Assembly (NCBI RefSeq): GCF_000189535.1
Contig: NC_015145.1
Span: 2,976,001-3,040,000, forward strand
Reading direction: 5' to 3'
Source: Pseudarthrobacter phenanthrenivorans Sphe3
Lineage (GTDB): Bacteria > Actinomycetota > Actinomycetes > Actinomycetales > Micrococcaceae
Length of the DNA: 64,000 nt
The translations under genes were made by a program, and so were the position numbers. Below, in pieces: positions 47,812 through 57,185 of the stretch (position 1 is the first letter of the stretch; each line of letters starts with the position of its first letter). The notes under the pieces are model-generated. The model was not told where the DNA came from. It worked only from the letters and a program-made list of their open reading frames with translations, and did not search any database.

Positions 47812-49029
47812 ATGTCTGCCGCCCGCGTTTCCCAGCGCATTTCCGCAATAGCCGAATCCGCAACCCTTGCCGTTGATGCCAAGGCGAAGGCGCTGAAGGC
47901 AGCAGGCAGGCCGGTCATTGGGTTTGGCGCGGGCGAGCCGGACTTTCCCACCCCGGACTACATCGTCCAGGCTGCAATCGAAGCGGCAAGCCAGCCCAAG
48001 TACCACCGCTACTCCCCCGCGGGCGGGCTTCCCGAGCTGAAAAAGGCCATCGCCGAGAAAACCCTGCGGGACTCCGGCTACGCCGTCGAGCCTTCCCAGG
48101 TCCTGGTGACCAACGGCGGCAAGCAGGCCGTCTACAACACCTTCGCCACGCTGGTGGACCCGGGCGACGAGGTCATCGTTCCCACCCCGTTCTGGACCAC
48201 CTACCCGGAGGCCATCCGGCTCGCGGGCGGGGTGCCCGTGGAGGTCTTCGCCGGCCCGGAGCAGGACTACCTTGTCACGGTTGAACAGCTAGAGGCAGCT
48301 GTCACGGACAAGACGAAGATCCTGCTGTTCGTCTCGCCGTCGAACCCCACCGGCTCTGTCTACTCCCCGGAGCAGGTGGCGGAGATCGGCAAGTGGGCCG
48401 CGGCGAAGGGCCTGTGGGTTGTCACCGACGAGATCTACGAGCACCTGACCTATGACGGCGTTCCTTTCACCTCCATCGCAACCGCCGCCCCGGAACTCGG
48501 CGACAAGGTGGTCATCCTCAACGGCGTCGCCAAGACCTACGCCATGACCGGCTGGCGCGTGGGCTGGATGATCGGCCCGGCCGACGTCATCAAGGCCGCC
48601 ACCAACCTCCAGTCCCACGCCACGTCCAACGTCTCGAACATCATGCAGATCGCTGCCCTGGCCGCGGTTTCCGGCCCGCTGACGGCCGTGGACGAGATGA
48701 AGGTGGCGTTTGACCGCCGCCGCAAGGCCATCGTCGCCGGCCTCAATGCCATCCCTGGTGTTGAATGCCCGACGCCGAAGGGCGCCTTCTACGTGTACGC
48801 GGACGTCCGTGCGCTGCTGGGTAAGGAATTCCCGACGGCGTCCGGCACCGCCACGCCGCAGACCTCCGCCGAACTGGCGGCCCTGATCCTGGATGAAGTT
48901 GAGGTCGCCGTGGTTCCCGGCGAGGCTTTCGGCCCTTCCGGCTACCTGCGCCTGTCCTACGCCTTGGGCGACGAAGACCTGGCTACCGGCGTGCAGCGCC
49001 TGCAGGACTTCCTGGGCAAGGCCCAGTAG
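47812..49029 (+). CDS. Class I PLP-dependent aminotransferase (aspartate type)
   Basis: 405 residues. Fold-type I motifs: [15 protein letters not shown] near residue 40, [11 protein letters not shown], and the PLP-binding lysine in [18 protein letters not shown]. Most like bacterial aspartate/aromatic aminotransferases of the 1-beta/1-gamma type. ATG 47812 starts [16 protein letters not shown], normal for the family. Monocistronic; followed by a composite palindromic repeat. Confidence 0.93.
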   Translation: MSAARVSQRISAIAESATLAVDAKAKALKAAGRPVIGFGAGEPDFPTPDYIVQAAIEAASQPKYHRYSPAGGLPELKKAIAEKTLRDSGYAVEPSQVLVTNGGKQAVYNTFATLVDPGDEVIVPTPFWTTYPEAIRLAGGVPVEVFAGPEQDYLVTVEQLEAAVTDKTKILLFVSPSNPTGSVYSPEQVAEIGKWAAAKGLWVVTDEIYEHLTYDGVPFTSIATAAPELGDKVVILNGVAKTYAMTGWRVGWMIGPADVIKAATNLQSHATSNVSNIMQIAALAAVSGPLTAVDEMKVAFDRRRKAIVAGLNAIPGVECPTPKGAFYVYADVRALLGKEFPTASGTATPQTSAELAALILDEVEVAVVPGEAFGPSGYLRLSYALGDEDLATGVQRLQDFLGKAQ

Positions 49030-49030
49030 G

Positions 49031-49163
49031 ACGCTCTCTCACTTAACGCAACAAAAACCGGAACGCTCTATCACTCCAATTAGGAGGGTGATAGAGCGTT
49101 CCGGTTTAAGGCGCATCCAGTGATAGAGCGTTGGGGAAAAACGGGCGTTAAGTGAGAGAGCGT
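49031..49163. repeat. Composite ACGCTCT palindromic repeat, intact copy
   Basis: Outer arms ACGCTCTCTCACTTAACGC (49031-49049) and its perfect complement (49145-49163). Inside is a hairpin 49056-49106 whose arms contain AACCGGAACGCTCTATCAC, plus a further TGATAGAGCGTT unit (49121-49132). It fills the gap between the convergent aminotransferase and response-regulator genes and may double as their terminator. The same arm pair surrounds the IS cluster at 10891-18719. Confidence 0.9.
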
Positions 49164-49166
49164 TGG

Positions 49167-49856
49167 TTATAGGAGGCGGCGCTCGGCCGCCCACTTGGTG
49201 AGCTCGTGCCGGCTGGAGAGCTGGAGTTTGCGCAGCACCGCCGAGACATGAGTTTCCACGGTCTTGATGCTGATGAACAATTCCTTGGCCACCTCCTTAT
49301 AGCTGTAGCCGCGGGCGATGAGCCGCATGACCTCAAGTTCACGGGCGGAGAGCTTGTCCAGTTCGTCGTCGGCGATGTCAGCCGGGGCCGTACCGAAGGC
49401 GTCCAGGACAAAACCTGCCAGCCGGGGCGAGAAGACGGCGTCTCCCCCGGCCACCCGATAAACGGCGTCGGTGATTTCGGCTCCGGAAATGGTCTTGGTG
49501 ACGTAGCCGCGCGCTCCTGCCCGGATGACCGCCACAACGTCCTCCGCCGCGTCGGAAACACTGAGGGCAAGGAACCTGGTGGTGGGCAGCAGCGCGGCGG
49601 ACCCGGCGATGACTTCGCGGCCGCCCCCGCCGAGCCCGCCCGGCAGGTGGACATCCAACAGCACCACCTCAGGGCGTTCCTGCGCAATCACGGCAACAGC
49701 CTGCTCCACTGTGGCGGCCTCACCCACCACCTGGATGCTGGGGTCAAGGTCCGCTTTCAGGCCCGAGCGGAAAATGGCATGGTCGTCGACAATGACCACC
49801 CGGACCGGCTGCCTGCCCTGTCCGGGCCCATTGCCGGTTCCCTGTGTGGGGTTCAT
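49167..49856 (-). CDS. LuxR/NarL-family response regulator (LiaR/DesR-like)
   Basis: 229 residues. Receiver domain with VVIVDDHAIFRSGLKADL and phosphoacceptor D68 (VVLLDVHLPGG). LuxR helix-turn-helix LSARELEVMRLIARGYSYKEVAKELFIS at the C-terminus. It overlaps the histidine kinase gene by 4 bp, so it forms a two-component pair. It likely controls the divergent PspC/LiaF genes at 51399-53572, by analogy with LiaFSR. Confidence 0.94.
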   Translation of the reverse strand: MNPTQGTGNGPGQGRQPVRVVIVDDHAIFRSGLKADLDPSIQVVGEAATVEQAVAVIAQERPEVVLLDVHLPGGLGGGGREVIAGSAALLPTTRFLALSVSDAAEDVVAVIRAGARGYVTKTISGAEITDAVYRVAGGDAVFSPRLAGFVLDAFGTAPADIADDELDKLSARELEVMRLIARGYSYKEVAKELFISIKTVETHVSAVLRKLQLSSRHELTKWAAERRLL

Positions 49857-51274
49857 GGTGTGCCTTCCGTTGTGTCCGGTTCCGCAGCCGGGAAAGCCAG
49901 CCGCACCTCTGTGCCCTCGCCGGTGCTGGTGATGGTTGCCGTGCCCCCGTGCCTGCTCATGCGGCCGATGATGGATTCCCGCACGCCCATCCGGTCCTCG
50001 GGGACGGCCTGGAGTTCAAATCCCGGCCCGCGGTCCTTGATGAACACCTCAGCGCGTCCGCCGGACACCTCCAGGTATACCGAGACCGTCCCGCCGCCGT
50101 GCCTGGAAGCATTGAGCATGGCCTCCCGGCTGGCCTGGACCAGCGCCTCGTGTCCTTCGGTAACGGCGGTGTCTCCCACGGTAACCACCTCCACGGCGTT
50201 ACCCAGCAGATCCTCAACTTCGGCCGCAACCGCCTTGATCCGGTCCGAGAGCTGCCCGGCGTCCTTGCCGGGATCTTCAAAGAGCCAGCCCCGGAGCTCC
50301 CGCTCCTGCGCGCGGGCCAGCCGGACGACGTCGTGCTCGTTGGCGGCGCGTCGCTGGATAAGTGCCAGCGTCTGCAGCACCGAGTCATGCAGGTGGGCGG
50401 CAATCTCCGCCCGTTCGGTTTCCCGGATCCGGCCCGCCCGCTCAGCCTCAAGGTCGCGCCAGAACCTCAGGCCCCACGGGAGCAGGACCAGCACCACTCC
50501 CCCAAGAACGGCCACGGACGCCAGCAGCGCCAGCCAGGTCTGCTCCCAGGAACCGGAACCGGACACCATCACCAGGACACCGGCCACCACCAGCGCCAGG
50601 CCGGCCGCCAGCCGGGCCCATCCCCCGGCCTGGTCCGCTTTGGTCTTGTCCACAAGGCCCGCGCGCCGGGTCTCGTCCAGCTGCATCCAGGCGATCGAGG
50701 CGCCGCCGAGGACGGCCGCCGCCGGAATGAGGGTTCCCAATGGAATATCCACCCCCAGCAGCTGGGCGATGAGGATGCCCGCCACCAGGAGCAGTCCCAC
50801 GCCCAGCAGGATCTCCTTGCCGTAACGCATCTCCCGGAACCGGAACCAGGGCGGCGGCCTGCCTGCCTCCGCCGCCTCCCCGGCGAAAGCACCCGCGCCA
50901 GGGCCGGCGCCCGCTGCTGAGGCGCCTGCCCCGCCGTCGGCCCCTCCCTCCGAAAGCGCGCCTCCGGCGGCAGGACCACCCGCGGCTGTGGCCGCCGCAG
51001 CAGTGGCCGGCATGGGCTCCAGGCTGACGGCAGGAGCAATAGGCGACGCCGGGCGGCGCCCCTGCCGCCGTGCACTTTCGTAAGCGGTGGGGACCATGAT
51101 CCAAAGCCAGGCGTAAAAGACGACGCCGGCCCCGCCGGCGAAGGACGCCAGGACCATGCCCAGGCGTACGGCGTTCACCGGCAGCCCCAGATGCGCGGCC
51201 AGGCCGGAGCAGACGCCCGCGATGAAGCGGTCGCTGCGGCGGACCAGCGGGGGCCGGCCAAAGGCGGTTGTCAT
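49853..51274 (-). CDS. PspC-domain sensor histidine kinase
   Basis: 473 residues. N-terminal PspC domain (RSDRFIAGVCSGLAAHLGLPVNAVRLGMV) with a transmembrane helix, a Gly/Ala-rich linker and about four more membrane helices. A HisKA_3 dimerisation region follows with phosphoacceptor His in EIAAHLHDSVLQTLALIQRRA, then a HATPase (NASRHGGG; DRGPGFELQ). Fusion of PspC to a NarL-type kinase suggests sensing of envelope stress. It is divergent from the PspC/LiaF genes. Confidence 0.93.
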   Translation of the reverse strand: MTTAFGRPPLVRRSDRFIAGVCSGLAAHLGLPVNAVRLGMVLASFAGGAGVVFYAWLWIMVPTAYESARRQGRRPASPIAPAVSLEPMPATAAAATAAGGPAAGGALSEGGADGGAGASAAGAGPGAGAFAGEAAEAGRPPPWFRFREMRYGKEILLGVGLLLVAGILIAQLLGVDIPLGTLIPAAAVLGGASIAWMQLDETRRAGLVDKTKADQAGGWARLAAGLALVVAGVLVMVSGSGSWEQTWLALLASVAVLGGVVLVLLPWGLRFWRDLEAERAGRIRETERAEIAAHLHDSVLQTLALIQRRAANEHDVVRLARAQERELRGWLFEDPGKDAGQLSDRIKAVAAEVEDLLGNAVEVVTVGDTAVTEGHEALVQASREAMLNASRHGGGTVSVYLEVSGGRAEVFIKDRGPGFELQAVPEDRMGVRESIIGRMSRHGGTATITSTGEGTEVRLAFPAAEPDTTEGTP

Positions 51275-51398
51275 GGATCAATCCAAACATGGATCAGGGT
51301 TTCCGGGACGCGGTTTGCGGCGGAACCGGGGGTCGCTCAGGGACGGTTCAGGGTGTCCCCCAGTAGAGCGCGACTGCAGCGGACGGCAGGATCGAAGC

Positions 51399-53024
51399 AT
51401 GAACCCGCAAACCACACCCCCGAACGACAGCCAGCCAGCCGAACCCCCATCCGACAGGGAGAAGGAAAACCCCACGGAGCCCCTTTCCCGGCAGACAAAT
51501 CCCACGGAGCCCTTGGTGCCGCCGCCCTCCCAGCCAGTGGCATCACAGGAATCCGGCCATGACTTCCCCCAGGACCCCCCACCGCAGAACCAGCGTCCAC
51601 AAGAGCCCCCGACCGGCGGCAGCTACGCGCCCGGTGGAAGCCCCGACCCAGGCGCCCCCCATACCGGCGTCCCGCAGCCGGGAGTTCCTCACCAGGGCGT
51701 CCCGCAGCCAGGCATCCCGCACCAGCAGACCGACTTCTTTACGTGGGTCCGCAGCCAGGGCATCGTCCGCGGCCAGGACCGCTGGGTGGGCGGAGTCTCC
51801 AGCGGCATCGCCCAGCGCCTGGGAATCGACCCGCTGATTGTCCGCGGCGTCTTCATTATCCTGGCCCTCTTCGCCGGCATTGGTGTGCTTTTCTACGGCC
51901 TGGCCTGGGCGTTCCTGCCTGAGCCAGACGGCAGGATCCACGTCCAGGAAGCCGGTGCGGGCCGCTGGACCAGCGGGATGACCGGCTCGCTGATCGCCGT
52001 GGTTCTCGGCTTCAGCGGCCTGGGCAACGGCTTCTGGGTCTGGGGCAACCAGGGCGTTGGCCCGTTCCTTTGGACCGTACTGTGGGTGGGCGGCGCGATC
52101 TACCTGATCTACTACCTGGTGCAGCGGAACAAGACAGCCGCCGGAACCCCGTCCGGCGCAGCATCCGGCACCACCGCATATTCTGCCAGCAGCACCGCTT
52201 ACTCGTCCGGGACTACAGGCACAGCAACTCCCCCTTACTCGGACGTTGCGGGGAGCGGTCCGTTTGCCGGCAACCCCTACGGCGGAGCTACCGCCTCAGG
52301 CGGCAGTGGCGGATGGGGCACGAGCGGGTACGGCACCAGCGGGTACGGCGGCAGCCGTCCGTCGCCCGTTCCGCCCCCGGCCCCCCGCCCGCGTCCGGCT
52401 GGTCCCGGCACACCCGCCGTCGCAGTTGCTGCGGGCAGCGCCCTGCTGGTGGGCGCCGGGCTTAAGGCGCTGGATATCACCAACGTCATAGACCTCGGCG
52501 ACTCCGCAAACGCTGTGGCCTGGGCCAGTGCCGCAGCCGTCCTGGGCCTGGGCATCCTGATCCTGGGCCTCCGCGGCCGCACCTCCGGCATCCTTTCGTT
52601 CTTCGCCGTGGCCGCCCTCATCACGGGAGGCATCTTCAACGTGGTGGGCAACAACGGTGAACGCGTCCGCTTCCAGCAGGTGGACTGGACGCCCACCAGT
52701 ATCCAGCAGGCGAGCGACGGTTTTGACATCACCGCAGGCAGCGGCACCGTGGACCTGACTGAAATGAACCTGGAGGCGCCGCTCGAGTCAGAGGTACGTG
52801 TGCCGCTGGACATCACGGCCAGCAACGTCACCGTGGTCATCCCGGATGATGTGCCCGTGGACATCAGGGCCGACATGACCATGGGCAACCTGACCGAACA
52901 GGGAAACCAGCGCGGCGGCATCACCACCCGCGAAAGCAGCTACAACACCGACCAGCCCGGCAGCCACCTGGTAATCCAGATCCATGGCACCGTCAGCAAT
53001 GTCACCATCCAGGAAGGTAACTGA
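51399..53024 (+). CDS. PspC-domain membrane protein with LiaF-like C-terminus
   Basis: 541 residues. A Pro/Gln-rich cytoplasmic N-terminus with a small HTGVPQPGVPHQGVPQPGIP repeat, then a PspC domain (GQDRWVGGVSSGIAQRLGIDPLIVRGVF). Several transmembrane helices and a Gly/Ser/Tyr-rich linker follow, and the C-terminal beta domain (SGTVDLTEMNLEAPLESEVR; NVTVVIPDDVPVDIRADMTMGNL) resembles LiaF/YvqF. LiaF inhibits the LiaS kinase, so this is a likely regulator of the divergent two-component pair. First of three plus-strand genes, close-spaced. Confidence 0.86.
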   Translation: MNPQTTPPNDSQPAEPPSDREKENPTEPLSRQTNPTEPLVPPPSQPVASQESGHDFPQDPPPQNQRPQEPPTGGSYAPGGSPDPGAPHTGVPQPGVPHQGVPQPGIPHQQTDFFTWVRSQGIVRGQDRWVGGVSSGIAQRLGIDPLIVRGVFIILALFAGIGVLFYGLAWAFLPEPDGRIHVQEAGAGRWTSGMTGSLIAVVLGFSGLGNGFWVWGNQGVGPFLWTVLWVGGAIYLIYYLVQRNKTAAGTPSGAASGTTAYSASSTAYSSGTTGTATPPYSDVAGSGPFAGNPYGGATASGGSGGWGTSGYGTSGYGGSRPSPVPPPAPRPRPAGPGTPAVAVAAGSALLVGAGLKALDITNVIDLGDSANAVAWASAAAVLGLGILILGLRGRTSGILSFFAVAALITGGIFNVVGNNGERVRFQQVDWTPTSIQQASDGFDITAGSGTVDLTEMNLEAPLESEVRVPLDITASNVTVVIPDDVPVDIRADMTMGNLTEQGNQRGGITTRESSYNTDQPGSHLVIQIHGTVSNVTIQEGN

Positions 53025-53026
53025 CA

Positions 53027-53311
53027 ATGAGCAGCCAAACACCGGCCCCGGACCCGTACGCTGCGGGAAGCACGACGGCGGGAAGCACCTCGCCTGCCCC
53101 TCCTTCGGGGGCGAGGGTGGGAACCATCGTCTGGGGCCTGATCGTCCTCGCGCTGGCGGCATTGATCATCATCTCGCAACTGGGCATCGTCACCCTGAAC
53201 GGGACGTATGTCCTCATTGGGCTCATGATCGGAGCGGGTGCAGCCCTGGTGGTGGGCGGACTCCTCTCGGCCCGGAAACGTGACAACAGCACCACAACAC
53301 GGGAGTCTTGA
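53027..53311 (+). CDS. Small two-helix membrane protein
   Basis: 94 residues: a Pro/Ala/Ser-rich N-terminus, then two hydrophobic segments (TIVWGLIVLALAALIIIS and YVLIGLMIGAGAALVVGGLL) and a short polar end. It begins 2 bp after the previous stop, so it belongs to the LiaF-like operon. No assigned function. Confidence 0.85.
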   Translation: MSSQTPAPDPYAAGSTTAGSTSPAPPSGARVGTIVWGLIVLALAALIIISQLGIVTLNGTYVLIGLMIGAGAALVVGGLLSARKRDNSTTTRES

Positions 53312-53314
53312 ACC

Positions 53315-53572
53315 ATGGACAAGTTTTTCAGCATCGTCAGGGGCCTTGGCCTGCAACGCGGACCGGAGCGCTGGCTCGGCGGGGTGCTGGGCGGAATTGC
53401 AGCGAAACTCAACGTGGATGTTGCATTCGTCCGGATCGCCTTCCTGGTCTTCTGCCTGCTCCCCGGCCCGGCCGTCATCTTCTATCTCCTGGCCTGGATC
53501 ATCCTGCCCGACCAGCGGAACGTCATCCCGCTGCAGGTCTTCCTTGACAGGCGCTCACTGAACCGCCCGTAA
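53315..53572 (+). CDS. Small PspC-domain protein
   Basis: 85 residues that are almost entirely a PspC domain: GPERWLGGVLGGIAAKLNVDVAFVRIAFLVFCLLPGPAVIFYLL. Third PspC module in this cluster. It begins 3 bp after the previous gene and is followed by a terminator, so the operon is three genes. Confidence 0.92.
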   Translation: MDKFFSIVRGLGLQRGPERWLGGVLGGIAAKLNVDVAFVRIAFLVFCLLPGPAVIFYLLAWIILPDQRNVIPLQVFLDRRSLNRP

Positions 53573-53587
53573 GCACAAAGGCATACC

Positions 53588-53613
53588 AGCCCCGCTCCCC
53601 TTGGGGGCGGGGC
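53588..53613 (+). terminator. Terminator after the PspC operon
   Basis: Stem AGCCCCGC-CCCC / GGGG-GCGGGGCT with a short loop, then TTTC, 15 bp after the PspC gene. Confidence 0.8.
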
Positions 53614-53719
53614 TTTCATGTAACCAGTTTGTGTCGTACCCCACACACCGCACTAGACTCTACGTGAGCTCAGCGTGGCGCTCTGCCTGTAAACCCTCTC
53701 CCCAGGATTTGAGCGAGAC

Positions 53720-54745
53720 ATGAAAATTGGAATCCTTACCAGCGGTGGCGACTGCCCCGGATTGAACGCGGTGATCCGCGGAGCCGTCCTCAAAGGCATC
53801 GCGATCCACGGCCACGAATTCGTCGGTTTCCTCGACGGCTGGCGCGGCGTTGTTGAGGGCGACATCATCGATATTCCCCGGACCATGGTCCGTGGCATCG
53901 CGAAACAGGGCGGCACCATCCTTGGTACGTCCCGCACCAACCCCTTCGAAAACGGCGGCGGCCCCGAGGTCATCAAAGGCCACATGGAGCGCCTGGGCAT
54001 CGACGCGATCATCGCGATCGGTGGTGAAGGAACCCTGGCCGCAGCCAAGCGGCTCACGGATGCCGGGCTGAAGATCGTGGGTGTTCCCAAGACCGTGGAC
54101 AACGACCTTGACGCCACCGACTACACCTTCGGCTTCGACACCGCCGTCCAGATCGCCACCGAAGCCATCGACCGGCTCCGCACCACCGGCGAATCGCACC
54201 ACCGCTGCATGATTGCCGAAGTCATGGGCCGGCACGTGGGCTGGATCGCCCTGCACGCCGGCATGGCCGCGGGCGCCCACGCCATCCTCATCCCGGAGCA
54301 GAAGGTCAGCATCGAGCAGATCACGGAGTGGGTGAAGGAGGCCCACGCCCGTGGCCGCGCACCGCTGGTGGTGGTGGCTGAAGGCTTTGTTCCGGAGCAC
54401 ATGGAATCGCCGCACTCGGAACGCGGCCTTGACACCTTTGGCCGGCCCCGCCTGGGCGGCATCGCCGACCAGCTCGCCCCGGAACTCGAAGCCCGAACCG
54501 GCATCGAAACCCGCTCCACCATCCTGGGCCACATCCAACGCGGCGGCGTGCCCTCAGCCTTTGACCGCGTCCTAGCCACCCGCCTGGGCATGGCAGCCAT
54601 TGATTCCGTGGTGGAAGGCTACTGGGGCACGATGGTGGCGCTCAAGGGAACGGACATCGAGCATGTGGGCTTCCAGGAGGCCCTGGGCAAACTGAAGACC
54701 GTGCCGCAGAAGCGCTACGACGAAGCCGCCGTCCTCTTCGGCTGA
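53720..54745 (+). CDS. pfkA: 6-phosphofructokinase
   Basis: 341 residues; phosphorylates fructose 6-phosphate in glycolysis. SGGDCPGLNAVIRG, GGEGT, PKTVDNDLD (catalytic D127), EVMGRHVGW and GHIQRGG are present. By E. coli numbering residue 104 is Gly and 124 is Lys. ATP-PFKs normally have Gly/Gly and PPi-PFKs Asp/Lys, so this is the mixed Gly104/Lys124 clade-X type found in actinobacteria; the phosphoryl donor should be tested. Probably monocistronic. Confidence 0.95.
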   Translation: MKIGILTSGGDCPGLNAVIRGAVLKGIAIHGHEFVGFLDGWRGVVEGDIIDIPRTMVRGIAKQGGTILGTSRTNPFENGGGPEVIKGHMERLGIDAIIAIGGEGTLAAAKRLTDAGLKIVGVPKTVDNDLDATDYTFGFDTAVQIATEAIDRLRTTGESHHRCMIAEVMGRHVGWIALHAGMAAGAHAILIPEQKVSIEQITEWVKEAHARGRAPLVVVAEGFVPEHMESPHSERGLDTFGRPRLGGIADQLAPELEARTGIETRSTILGHIQRGGVPSAFDRVLATRLGMAAIDSVVEGYWGTMVALKGTDIEHVGFQEALGKLKTVPQKRYDEAAVLFG

Positions 54746-54843
54746 GTGGTGCACACGGGCCATGTCGTCGCCGCGGGGCCGGTTTGCCCCGTCCCCGCGG
54801 TGTCCCGTTCGGCTGCGCCGTCCTGCCGTCCTAGGCTGGAAGC

Positions 54844-55560
54844 ATGACACTTGACCCCGGTTCCGCCGCCATCATCCAGCTTGCGTGGGCCCGGCGCCTG
54901 GGGCTGGACGACGACGCTTTCAGTACCGCCCTTTCGTCTGGTGAACGCATCGTTCGGTCAGACGAATCCGTGCGGACCGTGGAGTTCGTTCGGCTCTTTG
55001 GAAGCTCGGCACTCGTGGGGCCGCAGTGGGTGATTGACGCCGCATCGGACATCCCGGACGAGGAGATGGCCCAGCACGTCACCCTCCTGACGCTGACCCG
55101 GTCCCATGGCGGCCATGGCCTGGGTGCTGCTGCCCTGTTCTTCGCCGACGACCTGCCCTTGAAGCAGCCCTCGGAGGAGCTGACCGTATCGCACGGCAAC
55201 CCCGAAGCGATCGAGCTTGAGGGCAGGTGCCCGCCGGACGACGTCAATGAAGTAGGCCTGTCCGATCTGGAGAACCGGTTCACCATCGTTCACGAAATCG
55301 AGGGTCGCCGGGTACCGCTGGCATGCGGGGCCTACACCGAGTGGGAGGGCCTGCTGGCCCACCTCGGCGTGCTGGTGGACCCGGAGTGGCGCCGCCGTGG
55401 ACTTGGCTCCCTTGCTGCCTCGATCGCCGCCCATGAAGCCCTCACGGCAGGGCTCACGCTTCAATGGCGCACCGACGTCAGCAACACCGGATCCCTGGCC
55501 CTGGCCCGGAAGCTCGGCCTGTCAGCCGGGGGAATCGAGACCAGCGTCCATCTTGGCTGA
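54844..55560 (+). CDS. GNAT-family acetyltransferase
   Basis: 238 residues. The acetyl-CoA-binding motif A is VLVDPEWRRRGLGSLAASIAAHEA near residue 180; the end SLALARKLGLSAGGIETSVHL is typical. The N-terminal half is a poorly conserved region. Substrate unknown. It is convergent with the ankyrin protein gene. Confidence 0.85.
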   Translation: MTLDPGSAAIIQLAWARRLGLDDDAFSTALSSGERIVRSDESVRTVEFVRLFGSSALVGPQWVIDAASDIPDEEMAQHVTLLTLTRSHGGHGLGAAALFFADDLPLKQPSEELTVSHGNPEAIELEGRCPPDDVNEVGLSDLENRFTIVHEIEGRRVPLACGAYTEWEGLLAHLGVLVDPEWRRRGLGSLAASIAAHEALTAGLTLQWRTDVSNTGSLALARKLGLSAGGIETSVHLG

Positions 55561-55602
55561 CCGCGGTTCATTCCCCGGCCCTGGAGCGGCCAGGTAATCC
55601 AC

Positions 55603-56007
55603 CTAGGCCAGAAGATCCAGGATCTCCGTACGGGCGAACATTTGGGCGGCCGCGCGGGCGGAGGGGGAACCTGCGTCCGGGTCCGCCCCCGCGTCCAGCA
55701 GGACACGCGCAACGTCCTGGTAGCCCTTGAACGCCGCCCCCGCCAGCGGGGTCTGGCCGCGGTCGTTGGCCGTGTTTGCGTCCGCGCCGTGCTGCAGGAG
55801 CAGCTGAACGGCGTCGGCATGGCCGTGGTAGGCGGCCAGCATCAGGAGGGAGTCGCCGGCGGAGTTGGTGAGGACCGCGGGGGCGCCGGCCTCGAGGTAG
55901 GCACGCAGCAGCGCCGCGTCACCGTCCCTGGCTGCCTGGAAGAGTGTGTGCGCCAAAGCCAGCGTCTCGTCGTCGGGCGCTGCATTGGTGTCGGCGTTCT
56001 CAGTCAC
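55603..56007 (-). CDS. Ankyrin-repeat protein
   Basis: 134 residues with about three ankyrin repeats (DSLLMLAAYHGHADAVQLLLQHGADAN is the clearest, followed by RGQTPLAGAAFKGYQDVARVL). A protein-interaction module without catalytic residues. It overlaps the ygfZ gene by 4 bp, so it is co-transcribed with it. Confidence 0.93.
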   Translation of the reverse strand: MTENADTNAAPDDETLALAHTLFQAARDGDAALLRAYLEAGAPAVLTNSAGDSLLMLAAYHGHADAVQLLLQHGADANTANDRGQTPLAGAAFKGYQDVARVLLDAGADPDAGSPSARAAAQMFARTEILDLLA

Positions 56008-57089
56008 TGTCGGGGCCCCTTGAGGAATCCGGTCTGGCGCCCCACGACCTGGCCGGCATCAGGGGCAACGATGATTTCCTGTGCGGCGGGGTACGGTTCC
56101 TCGCCATCCAGGACTGTCAGTATTTCATCCGGCGCCACGGAACGCTTTATGACTGCCAGGGCAACCGGGCCCATCTCGTAGTGCTGGGCGACGGACGTCA
56201 CCGTCCCTACCTTACGCTCGCCCAGCAGGACCGGGCTCCCCGCCTGCGGCAGCGTGTGCTGGGACCCGTCCAGCTGGAGGAAGACAAGCCGGCGGGGCGG
56301 GTGGCCGAGGTTGTGCACCCGCGAAATGGTTTCCTGCCCCTTGTAGCACCCCTTCGCCAGGTGGACGGCAGTGCGGAGGAGGTCCAGTTCGTGGGGAATC
56401 GTCTTGTCGTCCGTTTCGGCTCCGATCCGGGGACGCCAGGCTGCTACCCGAAGCGCTTCCGCCGCCAGCGTACCCGCGAGGGGGCGCTCCGCCACCCTCT
56501 GCACCAACTCAGCAGCAGGCACCAGGTACTCGAACCACGGGCGCTCAAGCCCGGGATGGCTTGCCTCCGGGACGGTCGCGTAGGAGTAGCCGCCAGCCCC
56601 CACATGGGGCCACGGGTCTTCCCAGACCAGCAGGTCGGACCATTCGGGAACGGCTTTAGTGGTGCCAACCACTGCCCAGTCCGCAGAGACGTCGGCGATC
56701 TCCACCCGCAGCATGAACTTCATCCTGTTGAGGAACTCGGCCAGCGGCGCGGCTTCGGCGGCCTCGACAATCAGCCAGGTGGTCCCGCCGTCGTCAATCA
56801 CGCGGGCGTCGAAGTCGATCCTGCCCTGCACGCTCAGGAGGAGCAGTTCGCTCGACTGGCCGGGCTGCAGGCCAGCCACCTGCTGTGAAGAGAGCGTGTT
56901 GAGCCAGCTCAGCCGGTCCGGTCCGGTCACCGTAACAACGCCTCGGGAGGAAAGGTCGACGACGGCAATTCCGGCCGCGAGGGCGCGCTGCTCGCGCAGG
57001 GGCTCGCCGTAGTGGGCGGCAACGCCTGCGTCCGCACCGGCAGCCTGGACGGCGCCGGGGCGGGACAGCAGGGGGCTGGGAGTAGTCAT
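56004..57089 (-). CDS. ygfZ: YgfZ/GcvT-type folate-binding protein
   Basis: 361 residues. Has the diagnostic KGCYKGQE motif with the conserved cysteine used in Fe-S cluster biogenesis or repair, and a GcvT-like fold that binds tetrahydrofolate. ATG 57089 (MTTPSPLLSRPGAVQ) is chosen because the longer in-frame start lacks conservation. Followed by the ankyrin gene. Confidence 0.93.
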   Translation of the reverse strand: MTTPSPLLSRPGAVQAAGADAGVAAHYGEPLREQRALAAGIAVVDLSSRGVVTVTGPDRLSWLNTLSSQQVAGLQPGQSSELLLLSVQGRIDFDARVIDDGGTTWLIVEAAEAAPLAEFLNRMKFMLRVEIADVSADWAVVGTTKAVPEWSDLLVWEDPWPHVGAGGYSYATVPEASHPGLERPWFEYLVPAAELVQRVAERPLAGTLAAEALRVAAWRPRIGAETDDKTIPHELDLLRTAVHLAKGCYKGQETISRVHNLGHPPRRLVFLQLDGSQHTLPQAGSPVLLGERKVGTVTSVAQHYEMGPVALAVIKRSVAPDEILTVLDGEEPYPAAQEIIVAPDAGQVVGRQTGFLKGPRQ

Positions 57090-57185
57090 ATTCAGTAGAA
57101 GTCCTTCAGGCTCGCCGGTATTCCGGATTTTTCCAATTGCAGCGGCGGCACTGCCGCTGCCGTTTCCGCCCAAAGACCGAAAGGA

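Noticed and set aside
51650..51740. Short tandem repeat as a CRISPR-like array
   Set aside because: It encodes a VPQPG-type proline-rich repeat inside a PspC gene; units are short and lack spacers.
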